Shown here: positions 1 through 11,602 of the stretch, piece after piece
How positions within the stretch are numbered: the stretch's first letter is position 1
Layout of the letters: each line of letters begins with the position of its first letter
Source: Macropodus opercularis
Taxonomy: Eukaryota > Chordata > Actinopteri > Anabantiformes > Osphronemidae
Length of the DNA: 64,000 bases
Assembly (NCBI GenBank): GCA_030770545.1
Contig: CM061106.1
Coordinates: 3,560,001-3,624,000 of the forward strand
Reading direction: 5' to 3'
Made by a program: the position numbers and the translations under genes
Notes under the pieces: generated by a model
What the model saw: only the letters and a program-made list of their open reading frames with translations
Told to the model about the DNA's origin: nothing
Databases searched by the model: none

Positions 1-398
1 TTCTTTCCACTCTTTTTGTGCCTCCTCCTCCTCCTTTTTCTTTCTTTCTCCTCCTCCTCCCTCTCTCACCTTTTTTTCTTTCCTCTACTCCTCCCTCCTC
101 ATCTCCTCCTCCTCCTCTCTCACCTTTTTTTTCTTTCCTCTCCTCCTCCCTCCTCATCTCCTCCTCCTCTCTCACCTTTTTTTTTCCTCTCCTCCTCCCT
201 CCTCATCTCCTCCTCCTCTCTCACCGTTTTTTTCTTTCCTCTCCTCCTCCTCCCTCCTCATCTCCTCCTCCTCTCTCACCTTTTCTTTCTTTCCTCTCCT
301 CCTCCCTCCTCATCTCCTCCTCCTCCTCTCTCACCTTTTCTTTCTTTCCTCTCCTCCTCCCTCCCCTTCTCCTCCCCCTCCCTCTTCTTTCTTTCCTC
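1..398. repeat. Pyrimidine-rich tandem repeat
   Basis: A CT-rich array of units of roughly 55-60 bp, each made of runs of CTCCTCCTCC followed by CTCTCACCTTTT and TTCTTTCCTC. The mirrored GA-rich array lies at 35,655-36,154. Long frames across it translate only to Ser/Pro/Leu or Glu/Arg/Gly runs and are composition artefacts. Confidence 0.85.
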
Positions 399-1085
399 TC
401 ACCCCACCATGTACCCGCTAACACGCACAAATACTTTTTGACTTCTAATTTTTTGTGCTGCTATGGGTTTAGATATTCTTCTTTTTTTTAGTACCCACTC
501 CCAGTCCAAATTTCTGTAGTTTTTTTCTTCCCACTTTCTTTGCCTTATTTTCTCCTTTTCCATCCAAATTCGTACACTTTTTTTAAATTTTGCTTCCTCC
601 TCCTCTTTCTTTCTCTGTTCTTTTTCCCGTTTTTCCTCCCACTTTCTTTGCTTTATTTTCTCCTTTGCCATCCAAGTTTGTATACTTCTTTTAAATTTCG
701 CTTCCTCCTCCTCTTTCTTTCTCTGTTCTTTTTCCTGTTTTTCCTCCCTATTTTTTTGTTGACTCACCTCCTTCTTTCTTTTCTTTTCCTCCTTCCGAGC
801 TGCCGCCTTCTCCTCCTCCTCCGCCGTCATTCTCCTACTCCACCTTCTGCTCCACCACTCTCTCCATCTAAACCACCTTCTCCCTTCCTCCTCATTCTCC
901 TTCTCTTTCTCCTCCTCCTCCTCCTCCACTTCCTCCACCACGTCCAGTGTGTCCATCCACCTCCTTCTCCTCTTGGCTTCCGATCTCCAACTGGCTCTCC
1001 ACATCTCTATATCTACTTTCTCCTCCGTCTCCACCAACTGCTCCATCGTCTTCCATTTCTCCATTCTGAGTTTTTTTGCTCTCAA
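399..1085 (-). CDS. Hypothetical Lys/Glu/Arg/Trp-rich protein (left-arm copy)
   Basis: An open frame of 228 residues on the purine-rich strand; no family is recognised. The protein is extremely charged and looks like a long helix or coiled coil. Trp recurs in a charged setting, as in EKWKTMEQLVE near the start and WEWVLKKRRISKP near the end. Two adjacent copies of a ~36-residue unit (each with REKEQ/EEEEAKF and a WM.KEKI.QRKWEEK tail) lie in the middle. The same protein, with one unit instead of two and many substitutions, lies in the right arm at 35,061-35,654 and ends with the same GYMVG. Purine-rich DNA lacks stops by composition, so the open frame alone is weak evidence; the shared start region and shared stop in a diverged copy make it somewhat better. 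Confidence 0.35.
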   Translation of the reverse strand: MRAKKLRMEKWKTMEQLVETEEKVDIEMWRASWRSEAKRRRRWMDTLDVVEEVEEEEEEKEKENEEEGRRWFRWREWWSRRWSRRMTAEEEEKAAARKEEKKRKKEVSQQKNREEKQEKEQRKKEEEEAKFKRSIQTWMAKEKIKQRKWEEKREKEQRKKEEEEAKFKKSVRIWMEKEKIRQRKWEEKNYRNLDWEWVLKKRRISKPIAAQKIRSQKVFVRVSGYMVG

Positions 1086-1089
1086 ATCT

Positions 1090-2159
1090 GTAATGACACA
1101 ATACTAAAGTTAATTTTTTTAATAAAATATCAGTGACACATAAATAAAAACATTGTATTTTCAATTTCAAATCAAATAATCAGGATGAGCAACCAGAGCT
1201 TCACATTGGATCCGTGTTTAATAACAGAAACACACTGATGCAGGCTTTTCTAGGTGGACGCAGACTGACGGCTGACATGTGCACAGAAGTTGAAAACCTC
1301 GCTGAGAGCGTTTCTCCTCAGTGTCACGCGTTGTTTGACCTGTGACCTAGTGTTCAATACGTCAGGCTGGAGAACAGAAGCGCCTTCCACTGCTCTGTAG
1401 TCAGTGTTAGTACAACATGCTGCTATTCTGTCAGAGATGTCGACGATCGTGTATTTGAACGGGTCGTTGTGCTGTAACGCGATGTTGACTCTGGGGATTT
1501 TAATGAATCAAACCCTGGCTTTTCCCTTTTTAACTGGCTTGCTCCCACCTGCGGCCTAACGTTGTGCTGTTGTGGTTTCCTCTGGCGCAGGTGGACGTCA
1601 TGTTCGCTGCTCAAACTCCAGTTCGTACCATTAACTTACAGTAACTGCTAAACCCAATTAATTCAGCTCTGGCTACGTCACAGGAACAGCAGCGTTGTGA
1701 CGCTGCAGCCATTTAAGTGCTTTACTTTATATGAGTGTACTTGAACTTATCACATAGCATAATGATAAGGAACCATAACATTATTTATATACCAACACAG
1801 TCCCACACAAACAGATCATTGTTCAAGCTCATTATACTTGTGGAGACCAGAGGGAGGCCTGAACCTAACAAAGCGTCGCCATAGCAACGCTTCCTGTCTG
1901 CAGCCAGTGTTGTGGACTTGACTGCGTGACGTGTTCATTCTGCCGGAGAAACCGAGGCCGTGGACAACGATAGATTTACACAACTGTCAACTCTCAGGCC
2001 TCCCTTAAAACCTCTGACCCGTCCAGAACCAAATATGTCAACTTATTGCAGGTTAATGTCACTTTAAATGTTAACTTTAAACCTGAAAAACCAGCATCTA
2101 TGACCTGGTTCCTCTCAGAGTCCGAGCTTTAGTCAAATCAAGTCACTGACTTGACAAAG
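1090..2159. other. Arm sequence without recognisable gene
   Basis: Unique-looking arm sequence, mirrored at about 33,960-35,040. A 63-residue minus-strand frame at 1,423-1,614 is present in both arms (34,511-34,702) but has no recognisable motif. No promoter or RNA gene could be identified. Confidence 0.5.
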
Positions 2160-3420
2160 CTACATAGATAAAGTAACTTAAGATCTTCCTAAACACAAAT
2201 AGGTTGAACTGAACAGAAAATCTAAGTAAATGCAAATTTTTAGCAGAGCTTGAAAAAATCCTACCTCTGTCTGTGGATGTTTGTTGTGTCTAAGGTTTTT
2301 TAGAATGTTTGCTGTCAACATACATGTTGCTATGGGCCAGGATTAACATGTGAGGCTGAATGGCCAGAGTCTGCACAGGCTGAAATGAACATGGTCAGAG
2401 CTGCAGAAGCTGCTTTAAATTGACACGTGGCCCAAATAAACCCCTGCAGGGACGTCTCCTCACTCTGCATTGTCCCATCAGCAGCTATCTGTTACAGATG
2501 CAGCGTCATTGGAATGGAAATATTTACAGATGTGTCCATTAAACATGTTTGAGTTGAAGGTAAATGCAGCTTCATTAAATGTTTCACTAAAAGCTTCATA
2601 GTAATATTTTTCAGAGGCTTGATTCTATTACTGTGTCCTATGATATTTGACAATTCACATTTAACCAAATCAAGCAGTAATAAACATAATGATCCCTGTA
2701 AAACACACTGAAGCATCCAAAGCTGGTTTCAGTGAAGTAGATTCAATCTGATAAACCTCACTGACCTGAACTAAGCAGCTAAAGTAAATTAACATCTTCC
2801 TAAACACAATTAGGTTGAACTGAACAGAAAATATAAGTAAATGCAAATTTTTAGCAGAGCTTGAAAAAATCCTACCTCTATCTGTGGCTGTTTGTTGAGT
2901 CTAAGGTTTTTTAGAATGTTTGCTGTCAACATACATGTTGCTATGGGCCAGGATTAACACGTGAGGTTGATTGGCCAGAGTCTGCACAGGCTGAAATGAA
3001 CATGGTCAGAGCTGCAGAAGCTGCTTTAAATTGACACGTGGCCCAAATAAACCCCTGCAGGGACGTCTCCTCACTCTGCATCGTCCCATCAGCAGCTATC
3101 TGTTACAGATGCAGCGTCATTGGAATGGAAATATTTACAGATGTGTCCATGAAACATGTTTGAGTTGAAGGTAAATGCAGCTTAATTAAATGTTTCACTA
3201 AAAACTTCAAAGTAATATTTTTCAGAGGCTTGATTCTATTACTGTGTCCTATGATATTTGACAATTCACATTTAACCAAATCAAGCAGTAATAAACATAA
3301 TGATCCCTGTAAAACACACTGAAGCATCCAAAGCTGGTTTCAGTGAAATAGATTCAATCTAATAAACCTCACTGACCAGAACTAAGCAGCTAAAGTAAAT
3401 TAAGATCTTTCTAAACGCAA
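2160..3420. repeat. Tandem ~611-bp repeat units
   Basis: The landmark TAAGGTTTTTTAGAATGTTT recurs at about 2,291, 2,902, 3,518 and 6,137, giving spacings of about 611 and 616 bp for the first three. Each full unit also carries the segment at 2,492-2,716 / 3,103-3,327, whose minus-strand frame starts MLQCVLQGSLCLLLLDLVKC. The right arm has the landmark only twice (about 33,200 and 33,815), so the left arm was amplified after the arms formed, or the right arm lost units. Confidence 0.85.
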
Positions 3421-3795
3421 TTAGGTTGAACTGAACAGAAAATCAAAGTAAATGCACATTTTTAGCAGAGCGTCAAATAATCCTACCTCTTTCTGTGGCT
3501 GTTTGTTGTGTCTAAGGTTTTTTAGAATGTTTGCTGTCAACATACATGTTGCTATGGTGCCAGGATTAACACGTGAGGCTGAATGGTCTTCTAAGGTCTG
3601 TGTGGCGTCTGCAGCCGTGTCCAAAGCTGCAGGTTGAGCATCACTGGCTGTGAGTAAACCTATTGGGCTGGTTCCTCCATCTGAGAAGCACAAGTCAATG
3701 CTTATTTGTGACTGGGAGGATGTGCTGCTCTTTGATGGTAGCGCTTGTACAGCGGCCTGTTGAAACACGTGGCCCAGAAACGAGCATGAAATCAC
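3421..3795 (-). repeat. Repeated block with 124-residue frame, copy 1
   Basis: A minus-strand frame beginning MISCSFLGHVFQQAAVQALP, found again at 6,044-6,418 and, mirrored, at 32,934-33,308 with few changes. The tail of the block (around SASRVNPGTIATCM) is the part shared with the ~611-bp units. The function is unknown. It is probably the decayed coding part of an unidentified repeat rather than a host gene. Confidence 0.5.
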
Positions 3796-3939
3796 TTGTT
3801 TTTATGCTTTTCTGTCTTTGACTATATTTTTTTCCAACGTTTCAATGGCCACTGGAACAACAAATAATGTCTAGCCCATTATCAAAGAGTCTGCTTTTTA
3901 ATTTCTGTTGCTGTGTTTGGTTTCATGGCCCCACAGGTA

Positions 3940-4110
3940 AGATAAGATAAGATAATCCTTTATTGATCCCACATTTGGGAAATGTAATTATTACAGCAGC
4001 TCCCAGGGATTACAAAGCATAGGTGGTGCAACGGTGCCAAAAGATGACATGTGCAAAAATATACAAAGAGTCTGTTTTTTTACAGGTAGAAACGCCTGTA
4101 AACGGACTAA
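3940..4110. repeat. SINE/LINE-tail-like fish repeat, copy 1
   Basis: Begins with TAAGATAAGATAAGATAATC and continues CCTTTATTGATCCCACATTT, GGGAAATG and CAGCAGCTCCCAGGGATTAC. This 'TTTATTGATCCC...GGGAAAT' signature is a widespread teleost retroposon tail. Copies occur at 6,560-6,725 and, reversed, at 32,640-32,795. A more diverged piece is at 36,575-36,650. Confidence 0.65.
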
Positions 4111-4220
4111 ACTTCAGGTTCCAGTTGTTTAGATTTAGCCTCTAGATGGAGACAATCTTCAGTAATGAAGGAAAGGAAATGAAACAGTGGAGCAGGCAAA
4201 GCTCCAGGGTTCGTTACTAC

Positions 4221-5842
4221 TGTAGTAGAAAAAGTTCATGCATATAAAGATATTTGTAGTTGAATATATATATTTAGCACATATACATTTAGTTCAGGCT
4301 AAAGGGTTTAGAATAGAGTAGAACAGGTCCTGTCCAGGCTGTGCAGACTTGCTGGCCTTGGGTCCGAAGACAATCTGGCTTTTAGACAAAACAGTCTGAG
4401 CTGTTGAACAAAGGAATTTGGACAAACAATTCTTGGTATGAAATCTTCACATTTTGACGCATGTTCAGGGTTTAAAAACCACCTCTTTAGAGGGAGACGG
4501 GGGAGATGTGAGCTCTGCCTGGGCTCCGTCCTTCCCCACGCGTCTGTGAGCGTCTCCCGCAGGAGAGAGAGGTGACTTTGTTTTCCTGTCTTTGCATATT
4601 TTCTCATCTCACCACTGAAAATAAATTCATGTTGTGTGTGTGTGTGAGAACGAGGGAAACATCACTGGATAATTGCTTTTAGCAGGACTGAGTGTCTGAT
4701 ACCAATGATAACTGATGCTAATAACCAATGATCAGATCATTAATATACACACGAGTGTCTGTTCCAGTGTTGTTTTCGCAGAGAGACCAGAGGAGATCCA
4801 GAGTCTACTGAATGGATGAGGGGTCTCTAACTGACACTGTCGATTCCTTTGGACCCACCAGATGCTCTTAATGTCTCTGTGTTCCAAAAGGTGTCCAGTC
4901 CGTCATAGAGGGTGACCAACGCCTTATGTCAGCAGCCTGGGTATCTAATTGCAGGAACCAATAGGGACCTGTGGTCAGTAACCAGTGAAGAAAACAACAC
5001 TGACTGAGGTTTTAGGGTGACACCAGTATGACGCGATACAGAAGGAAGGAGATGACTTCAGACCACAGAGACGTCTCTCGGACTCTGGGCTTTGTGGGTT
5101 AATGGGACATTGTGTTTGAGAAAGAGAAGTGTCAGAGAAAGAGAAAATGCAAGTTTGGTTGTAAAGAAGTTGAGAATGTTCAAGTGTTTGGTTTGGGTTT
5201 CTGTCTTTTAGCTGTTTCCTTTTCTGTTGTTTTCCATTTAATTAGATTAAGGTTTTTTCAAATTTAGGATAAAGTTAAGTTACTACATGACTAATTCGGC
5301 TTTGGTGGGGCTCTAGGAAGCCCCAGAGGGGGGACTGTAGTAGAAAAAGTTCATGCATATAAAGATATTTGTAGTTGAATATATATATTTAGCACATATA
5401 CATTTAGTTCAGGCTAAAGGGTTTAGAATAGAGTAGAACAGGTCCTGTCTGGGCTGTGCAGACTTGCTGGCCTTGGGTCCGAAGACAATCTGGCTTTTAG
5501 ACAAAACAGTCTGAGCTGTTGAACAAAGGAATTTGGACAAACAATTCTTGGTATGAAATCTTCACATTTTGACACATGTTCAGGGTTTAAAAACGACCTC
5601 TTTAGAGGGAGACGGGGGAGATGGGAGCCGTGCCGGGAGACACAGCCAGCGTCTCCCAGCCTGGGCTCCATCCTTCCCCACGCGTCTGTGAGCGTCTCCC
5701 GCAGGAGAGAGAGGTGACTTTGTTTTCCTGTCTTTGCATATTTTCTCATCTAACCACTGAAAATAAATTCATGTTTGATTATTTGAACCTAATGCTGCCT
5801 CGGCTTGAATTCTTCTGAGTTGGGACATCTCTGACCACTACA
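4221..5842 (+). mobile_element. Short LTR retroelement, internally deleted
   Basis: Two direct repeats both starting TGTAGTAGAAAAAGTTCATG lie at 4,221-4,633 and 5,336-5,842. The second ends CTCTGACCACTACA, giving TG...CA termini, and holds an AATAAA near 5,760. The purine run AGAGGGGGGAC stands directly before the second LTR and fits a polypurine tract. The first LTR is cut short after AAATAAATTCATGTT, where simple GT repeats begin. The ~700 bp between the LTRs hold no recognisable gag or pol. The flanks do not form a target-site duplication. The left flank belongs to the block seen at 6,830 and the right flank to the ~611-bp unit, so the element sits at a duplication junction. Confidence 0.7.
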
Positions 5843-6840
5843 CTTCATAGTAATATTTTTCAGAGGCTTGATTCTATTACTGTGTCCTATGATATTTGAC
5901 AATTCACATTTAACCAAATCAAGCAGTAATAAACATAATGATCCCTGTAAAACACACTGAAGAATCCAACGCAGATTCAATCTAATAAACCTCACTGACC
6001 AGAACTAAGCAGCTAAAGTAAATTAAGATCTTTCTAAACGCAATTAGGTTGAACTGAACAGAAAATCAAAGTAAATGCACATTTTTAGCAGAGCTTCAAA
6101 TAATCCTACCTCTTTCTGTGGCTGTTTGTTGAGTCTAAGGTTTTTTAGAATGTTTGCTGTCAACATACATGTTGCTATGGTGCCAGGATTAACACGTGAG
6201 GCTGATTGGCCTTCTAAGGTCTGTGTGGCGTCTGCAGCCGTGTCCCAAGCTGCAGGTTGAGCATCACTGGCTGTGAGTAAACCTATTGGGCTGGTTCCTC
6301 CATCTGAGAAGCACAAGTCAATGCTTATTTGTGACTGGGAGGATGTGCTGCTCTTTGATGGTAGCGCTTGTACAGCGGCCTGTTGAAACACGTGGCCCAG
6401 AAACGAGCATGAAATCACTTGTTTTTATGCTTTTCTGTCTTTGACTATATTTTTTTCCAACGTTTCAATGGCCACTGGAACAACAAATAATGTCTAGACC
6501 ATTATCAAAGAGTCTGCTTTTTAATTTCTGTTGCTGTGTTTGGTTTCATGGCCCCACAGGTAAGATAAGATAAGATAATCCTTTATTGATCCCACATTTG
6601 GGAAATGTAATTATTACAGCAGCTCCCAGGGATTACAAAGCATAGGTGGTGCAACGGTGCAAAAAGATGACATGTGCAAAAATATACAAAGAGTCTGTTG
6701 TTTTACAGGTAGAAACGCCTGTAAACGGACTAAACTTCAGGTTCCAGTTGTTTAGATTTAGCCTCTAGATGGAGACATTCTTCAGTAATGAAGGAAAGGA
6801 AATGAAACAGTGGAGCAGGCAAAGCTCCAGGGTTGGTTAC
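5843..6840. repeat. Second copy of the B-C-D block in the left arm
   Basis: Directly after the LTR element the sequence re-enters the ~611-bp unit at CTTCATAGTAATATTTTTCAG. It then repeats the 124-residue block (6,044-6,418, minus) and the TAAGATAAG tail (about 6,560), matching 3,240-4,218. It is a tandem duplicate of that segment, and only the first copy is followed by the LTR element. Confidence 0.8.
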
Positions 6841-7247
6841 TAACATCTGCTTTAATTTACAAACTACCAACAACGATGGGGGGTTAAAATTATATACCAG
6901 CATATTAATTCATGTAAAAAGCATGAAGTAGCTAAATATATCAGAAAAATCTACCACCAAGATATGATTAGTCTGCTACTGTGCCTAGAGGCTGAACACA
7001 AGCTACGCACTCAAGTGAAAGTGCCACGTGAAATATTTAAGTGCAGTTGAAGTACAAGGCTGTTGTTGTGAGCTGGTGTTGGTGAACATTGCTGCCCATA
7101 GGTGTCCTCATTGGTGCTTAAAGGATGAGGCTGAGGCTGGTGAAGCCATGACTGGTGTAGTATTCAGTTCTCAAAGGTCCACATTATGCCATTCTGTTAT
7201 TTCCTGACATGATGATGAAACTGCAGCTAAATTCCAAGCTGAACATG

Positions 7248-8365
7248 TACAGTCATGGCCGAAAGTACTTGCACACTTGCGATTGTGTCAGAAAATGCAA
7301 CACTTCTCTCAGAAAATTGTTCCACTTGCAAATAATTTGTTTTTTATGTCTTTATTGTTTCCGTTCGCACTGGAACAACACAAAAAACAAACAAACAAAC
7401 AAAGAAATCTGAAAATGAATGGCTTCCTGTAACACTCTTCTTTTGCAAACTGCTCCAGGTGGTTCAGATTTGAAGGAGGCCTCCTCCCACCTGCTGTTGT
7501 GAGATCTTTCCACAGGTTCTGTGGGAGTCAGATCTGGACTCATTGCTGCCGTTTCAGAACTCCAGCGCTTTGTTTGGAGCCATTTCTGGTGCTTGTTGAA
7601 GTGGGTCTGGGGTCATTGTCCTGCTGGACGACCCAGGACTTCTGGTGGAGACGCAGCTTTCTGACACCGGCCACGACGCTGTGGCCCAAAATTCTTTGTT
7701 CATCGTCAGATTTCATGACAGCGTTCACACAGTCAAGGCCTCCAGTGGCAGAAGCAGCACAGCAACCCCAGAACATCTTTGAGCCTCCACCACGTGTGAC
7801 TGCAGGGACTGTGTTCTTTTCTTTGAAGGCCTCATTTCTTCTTCTGTAAACATGCCATGATGTCCTTTACCAGAAAGCTCTGCTTTTGTCTCATCTGTCC
7901 ACAGCACGTTCTCCCAGAAGGACTGTGGTTTTGTCAAACTGCAGTCTTGCTTTTTCTGCCTTTGTGTCAGCAGTGGTGCCTCCTGGGCTGAGCTGACACT
8001 GTTGTGCCCTGTGTCTGCAGATCAGCTTGGATTTGTTTGGAGGTTAATGGGATTCTTTATCCACCATTCCAACAATCCTTCATTGTAATTTTTCGTTCAT
8101 TTTGCCCTTCCGTCAACGTCCAGGGAGGTTCGCTACAGAGCCACGGGCTGTAAAACCTCTGGATGATGTTGGAACATTCAGATCTCTGCCGATGGACTTG
8201 TAGCCTTGACATTGTCCATGTTTTTCCCCAGACAGCTCTTTACACTTGTTTCTTTTCTCCATGCTCAGTGTGACACACAACACAAACTGGTTGCATATAT
8301 TGTCCACACAAGTGTTGCGTGTTCTGACAGAATTGCAAGGGTGCTGATATTTTTGGCCATGACTA
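7248..8365 (-). mobile_element. Tc1-like transposon, decayed
   Basis: The ends are TACAGTCATGGCCGAAAGT (from 7,248) and the inverted TTTTGGCCATGACTA (to 8,365), both at TA, as in Tc1/mariner elements. The minus strand holds pieces of a Tc1 transposase in several frames. One has FWENVLWTDETKAELSGKGH (7,725-7,937), another VVQQDNDPRPTSTSTRNG (7,540-7,776), and a third MSPDLTPTEPVERS (7,352-7,543). In the family these correspond to the DDE core, with WTDET carrying the first Asp, QDNDP the second, and SPDLNPIE just before the Glu. Stops and frameshifts break it, so it cannot encode active transposase. The mirrored copy at 31,177-32,116 has lost one end. Confidence 0.85.
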
Positions 8366-10020
8366 TTTAGTAGCTTTGTGCTAAGTCGTTTCCTACTGAC
8401 AAACCTCCACCAGCAAGAGATTCAATAAATTGCATCTTAACGCGTTCCCTCAGCAACTCAAAGGTTTTTAGAGAGAGAAAGACTAACGACCAGCTTTGCT
8501 TCATTGCGCCACAACTACACCTACAACTACAACTACACACCTTTCATACTTGATATCACATATATTATTTTGTTTGATTTTACTTTCCAACAAAGGCTGC
8601 AATGCCTTGTTTTTTTGGACAGATGCTGGAGGGTAAGTGTCTGAATTTATTGACCCGAACTGTTTGTTTGACTTTGTGCATTGAGAAATTTTGATGTTTT
8701 TACTAATATGTCTAATCAAATGTATCTTGATCTATTTTGAACAGGTTTGTTTGTTTGCGTTTTAATATGTTACTAGATAAATAAAAGTGGGCTGTCTGCT
8801 AAACTTTATTATTGAGGAAGCCCTGAGAGAAGAAACCAGGTGAAATCAAAGGTTTTCAGTCAGTTATTGTTTGCGTTTTAATATGTTACTACGAATGTTA
8901 ATCTATATTTCTGTGTTATGAAATCATGTAAAACAAATATCCAGTCTAAGATGGTTTGACGCTTAATCATCGTGCGTCTGCTCATTGTCAACAGGCAGAC
9001 GGTGGACTTCAGCATCTTCGCGGCTCCCACAGCGGTTTGTCTGGAAGTAAGGAGGCCTCGAACGCACCATCACACGTGTCACACTGGAGTCAAAGTGCAG
9101 CTAACGGCTAGCGGCTAATGTGGCTAGCGCTAGCTTGTGTATTAGCGTAGCTCAGAATGGCATCAGCGTAGATGGCCCCCATCTTAGTCTGGACCGGTTA
9201 CGTTTTGGTCCCGTACGGAAAGTTACATCTTGGCTCCGGAACCGAGAAGGCGGTGAAATCCGGTATTTTATGTAACTGACGGCTGAACAGAGCAAAGGAC
9301 CGAGTTAGCTTCTGCTATTTGTACAGCCCGGACTAGCGTTAGCAAACATGTTGTACTGTGCGTTATGCTAATTCTTTTAATATAATAACGTAATAATATA
9401 TATATAATATTTTATCAAAAAGCTCGTGTTACAAAAGCAGTTTTTCACTCCCTCTAGACATTTTTGAAGAGAGAGAGAGAGTTTATTGTCGCTTTACTTT
9501 TCATCTTATCAGACTCATAGTTCAAATAGCAAATCATTAGTAAAACGTGACTTTTCCAAATGCAATTGATTAAGTTCTGCCATTAAACAGTATAGGAGAC
9601 GTTTTCCAGGTGTGAGTCCACAAGGACATAGATTCAAAGTTCCAGGGGCTAAAGCTGGAATATGTGTATTATATATGTATTTGTTGTGTTGAACTGAGTT
9701 TCTGTGTTTGGAACAGACACCACACAGTTGTCTCCTGCTACAGCACCGGCCTCCTCAGAGCACACGTATGTTTAATGTTACACATGATATTGTTGTTGTT
9801 TATTATTGATGACTTCATTGCTGTAGCATTAGTAGAGTAACGTGTGTGTCTCTGTCTCTTCCACCTTCAGGCCTCTCTCCCCATATGAGCGGTTTGTCGC
9901 GGGTACGTCATCGAGTGTCACATACACCTGATGACTCCACGCGTGTTCTGTGCGTGAGGTTATAATTTATTGTGAGTCTTCATCTGTGGAAAAGGACACG
10001 TGATGTTTTTCATGTTTCAG
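8366..10020. other. USP upstream region with GCTAGC-rich stretch
   Basis: Contains a CpG- and GCTAGC-rich stretch (about 9,090-9,350) that could be the promoter or first exon of the USP-like gene. Two candidate small exons with GT-AG borders follow: about 9,717-9,765, reading TTQLSPATAPASSEHT, and about 9,871-9,904, reading PLSPYERFVAG. As read, the second joins the next exon out of phase by one base, in both arms, so this part of the gene model is unresolved. Confidence 0.35.
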
Positions 10021-11602
10021 GTTACCCAACCTCGGCGATACCTGCTTCATGAACGCTGCCGTCCAGTTCCTCCTGTGGCTGAATGGAGGAGTTCAGTGTT
10101 CAGGTTGAGGTTGCCAGCACCAGCTCCACCATGAGGTACAGCAGCTGGTCCGCAGCGTAGCACAGACGTTGGTTTGTCCACTAACATTACCAGTCAGCAT
10201 GAGGACCATCCTAATTTCTTCACCTGCTCTTTCCAGGTTGTTTGGCGAACTTGTCCGTCTTGGCTTCTCAAATGACATCGATGAGAAGACAGAGGTCCTG
10301 GAAGCCCTGAAGCACACGGTTGCGCAGTACGAGCCGACCTTTGCCAAGGACGGACCAAATGTTGGTGCACGTCTTGTTTGTGCTACAGAGCAGACAGTGA
10401 TGTACAGAATGTTTTTGTAGTTAAACTCCTCTGTCTAAAACGCCGTTTCTTTGCAGGACTGCTTTTTGTTGGTCATGTCGGTGCTGGACATGCTGCAGTT
10501 GGTTTCCCTTGATCTGCAGAGAGCAGCCAACGCTCTTGGGCTCTCGTACGCATGTCCTGTCGCTGCTCACATCTCTGTTGAGGTCTTGAGCACCGTGACC
10601 TGCAGTCGGTATGAACTCTTTATAGTCTCATAGTGATGTGGACATGTACTAGTTGAACCTATGAATAAGATATATTATAACTTTGAACTGTCATGTTATT
10701 GTGCAGGTGTGGGCAGCAGCTACCGACTCACCACGACTGCAAGAGCTTTTTCCTGGACCCCACGTGGAGTCCAGGAGGGTCAGTCCAGCAGTGTCTGGAC
10801 GACTACCTGACAGTACGCCTCAGCCCCAACACTCAGCAAAGATAGAAACCAAAGCTGTTTGTGCGTTTGATCAATTGTAAGGTTTTAGCTAAAAGCTTCT
10901 TCTCCCGTGTTTCCAGTGCTTAAACAAGTGCAGCTGTGGAAATGAGGAGTCAGTGGAGCAGTGGTCGTTGTTGACCCTGCCAAAGTGAGTAACATCCTAT
11001 TTCTCATCCCTCATTGCAGCAGCTTCTTCCACTTGACTTCCTTTTTGAGTGAGTGATTTGACCACCTCTCCTCCATCTCTTTGGGTCCACAGTGTCTTGA
11101 TCCTGGAACTCAGACGCACCGAGTTCAATGGCAACAAGATGGTGAAAGTGAGGACGCCCATTGAGTTGTCACGTGAACTGATGATTTCCAGCAGCCATCT
11201 GGAGGTAGGGCAGAGCTTCAGTAAAGGCCCGGTTCATTTCACAATGATGTGATAACAATGATTATAGTGAGACACTTAGAAAGTAAGTGGTAAAATACAT
11301 TTGCTGGACTATTGAGTGTGTAAATCTAATGGTTGTTTGTTAACTGTGCTATTTTCCAGACAGCTTGTTACTCGCTTGTCACCACTATCAGCCATTTAGG
11401 GCCTACAGCTGATTATGGTAAGTGTTTGTTTGTGTTACAGTCAACTGTGAGGTCAACTCAGGTTTTATGAATTCATAACCAAATGTTGTGTTTGTTCTCA
11501 GGTCATTCCAATTGTGAGATTGTGATTATGCTACAGCGACTACGACGTCTACGTGAAGCCGGGCTCCTTGAGAGAGAGAGACGCTTGTGTGCTGTATTAT
11601 GA
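10021..11602 (+). pseudogene. USP-like deubiquitinase, left copy (8-nt deletion)
   Basis: Ubiquitin-specific proteases are cysteine peptidases that remove ubiquitin from proteins. Eight exons with GT-AG borders can be followed: 10,021-10,135; 10,237-10,360; 10,457-10,608; 10,707-10,812; 10,917-10,984; 11,093-11,204; 11,360-11,417; 11,502-11,602. Exon 1 has the Cys box, read NLGDTCFMNAAVQFLLWL. Exons 4-5 carry a CSRC and CLNKCSCG zinc-ribbon-like pair. Exon 7-8 has a GH at the expected His box. Exon 1 is 8 nt shorter than the mirrored copy (115 against 123 bp), just after QFLLWL, and this shifts the frame to an early stop. The copy is therefore probably a pseudogene unless the gap is a sequencing error. 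The last exon is also odd: a USP-like ending (YSDYDVYVKPG...ACVLYYEK) is present but in a different frame from the spliced one. Confidence 0.7.

Noticed and set aside
1..500. Long Ser/Pro/Leu-rich and Glu/Arg-rich frames at the left edge
   Set aside because: They are produced by the CT/GA tandem repeat and show no start context, motif or conservation beyond composition.
4308..4607. Minus-strand 99-108-residue frames shared at 4,308 and 5,423
   Set aside because: They lie wholly inside the two LTR copies and run antisense to the element, so similarity follows from the LTR duplication.
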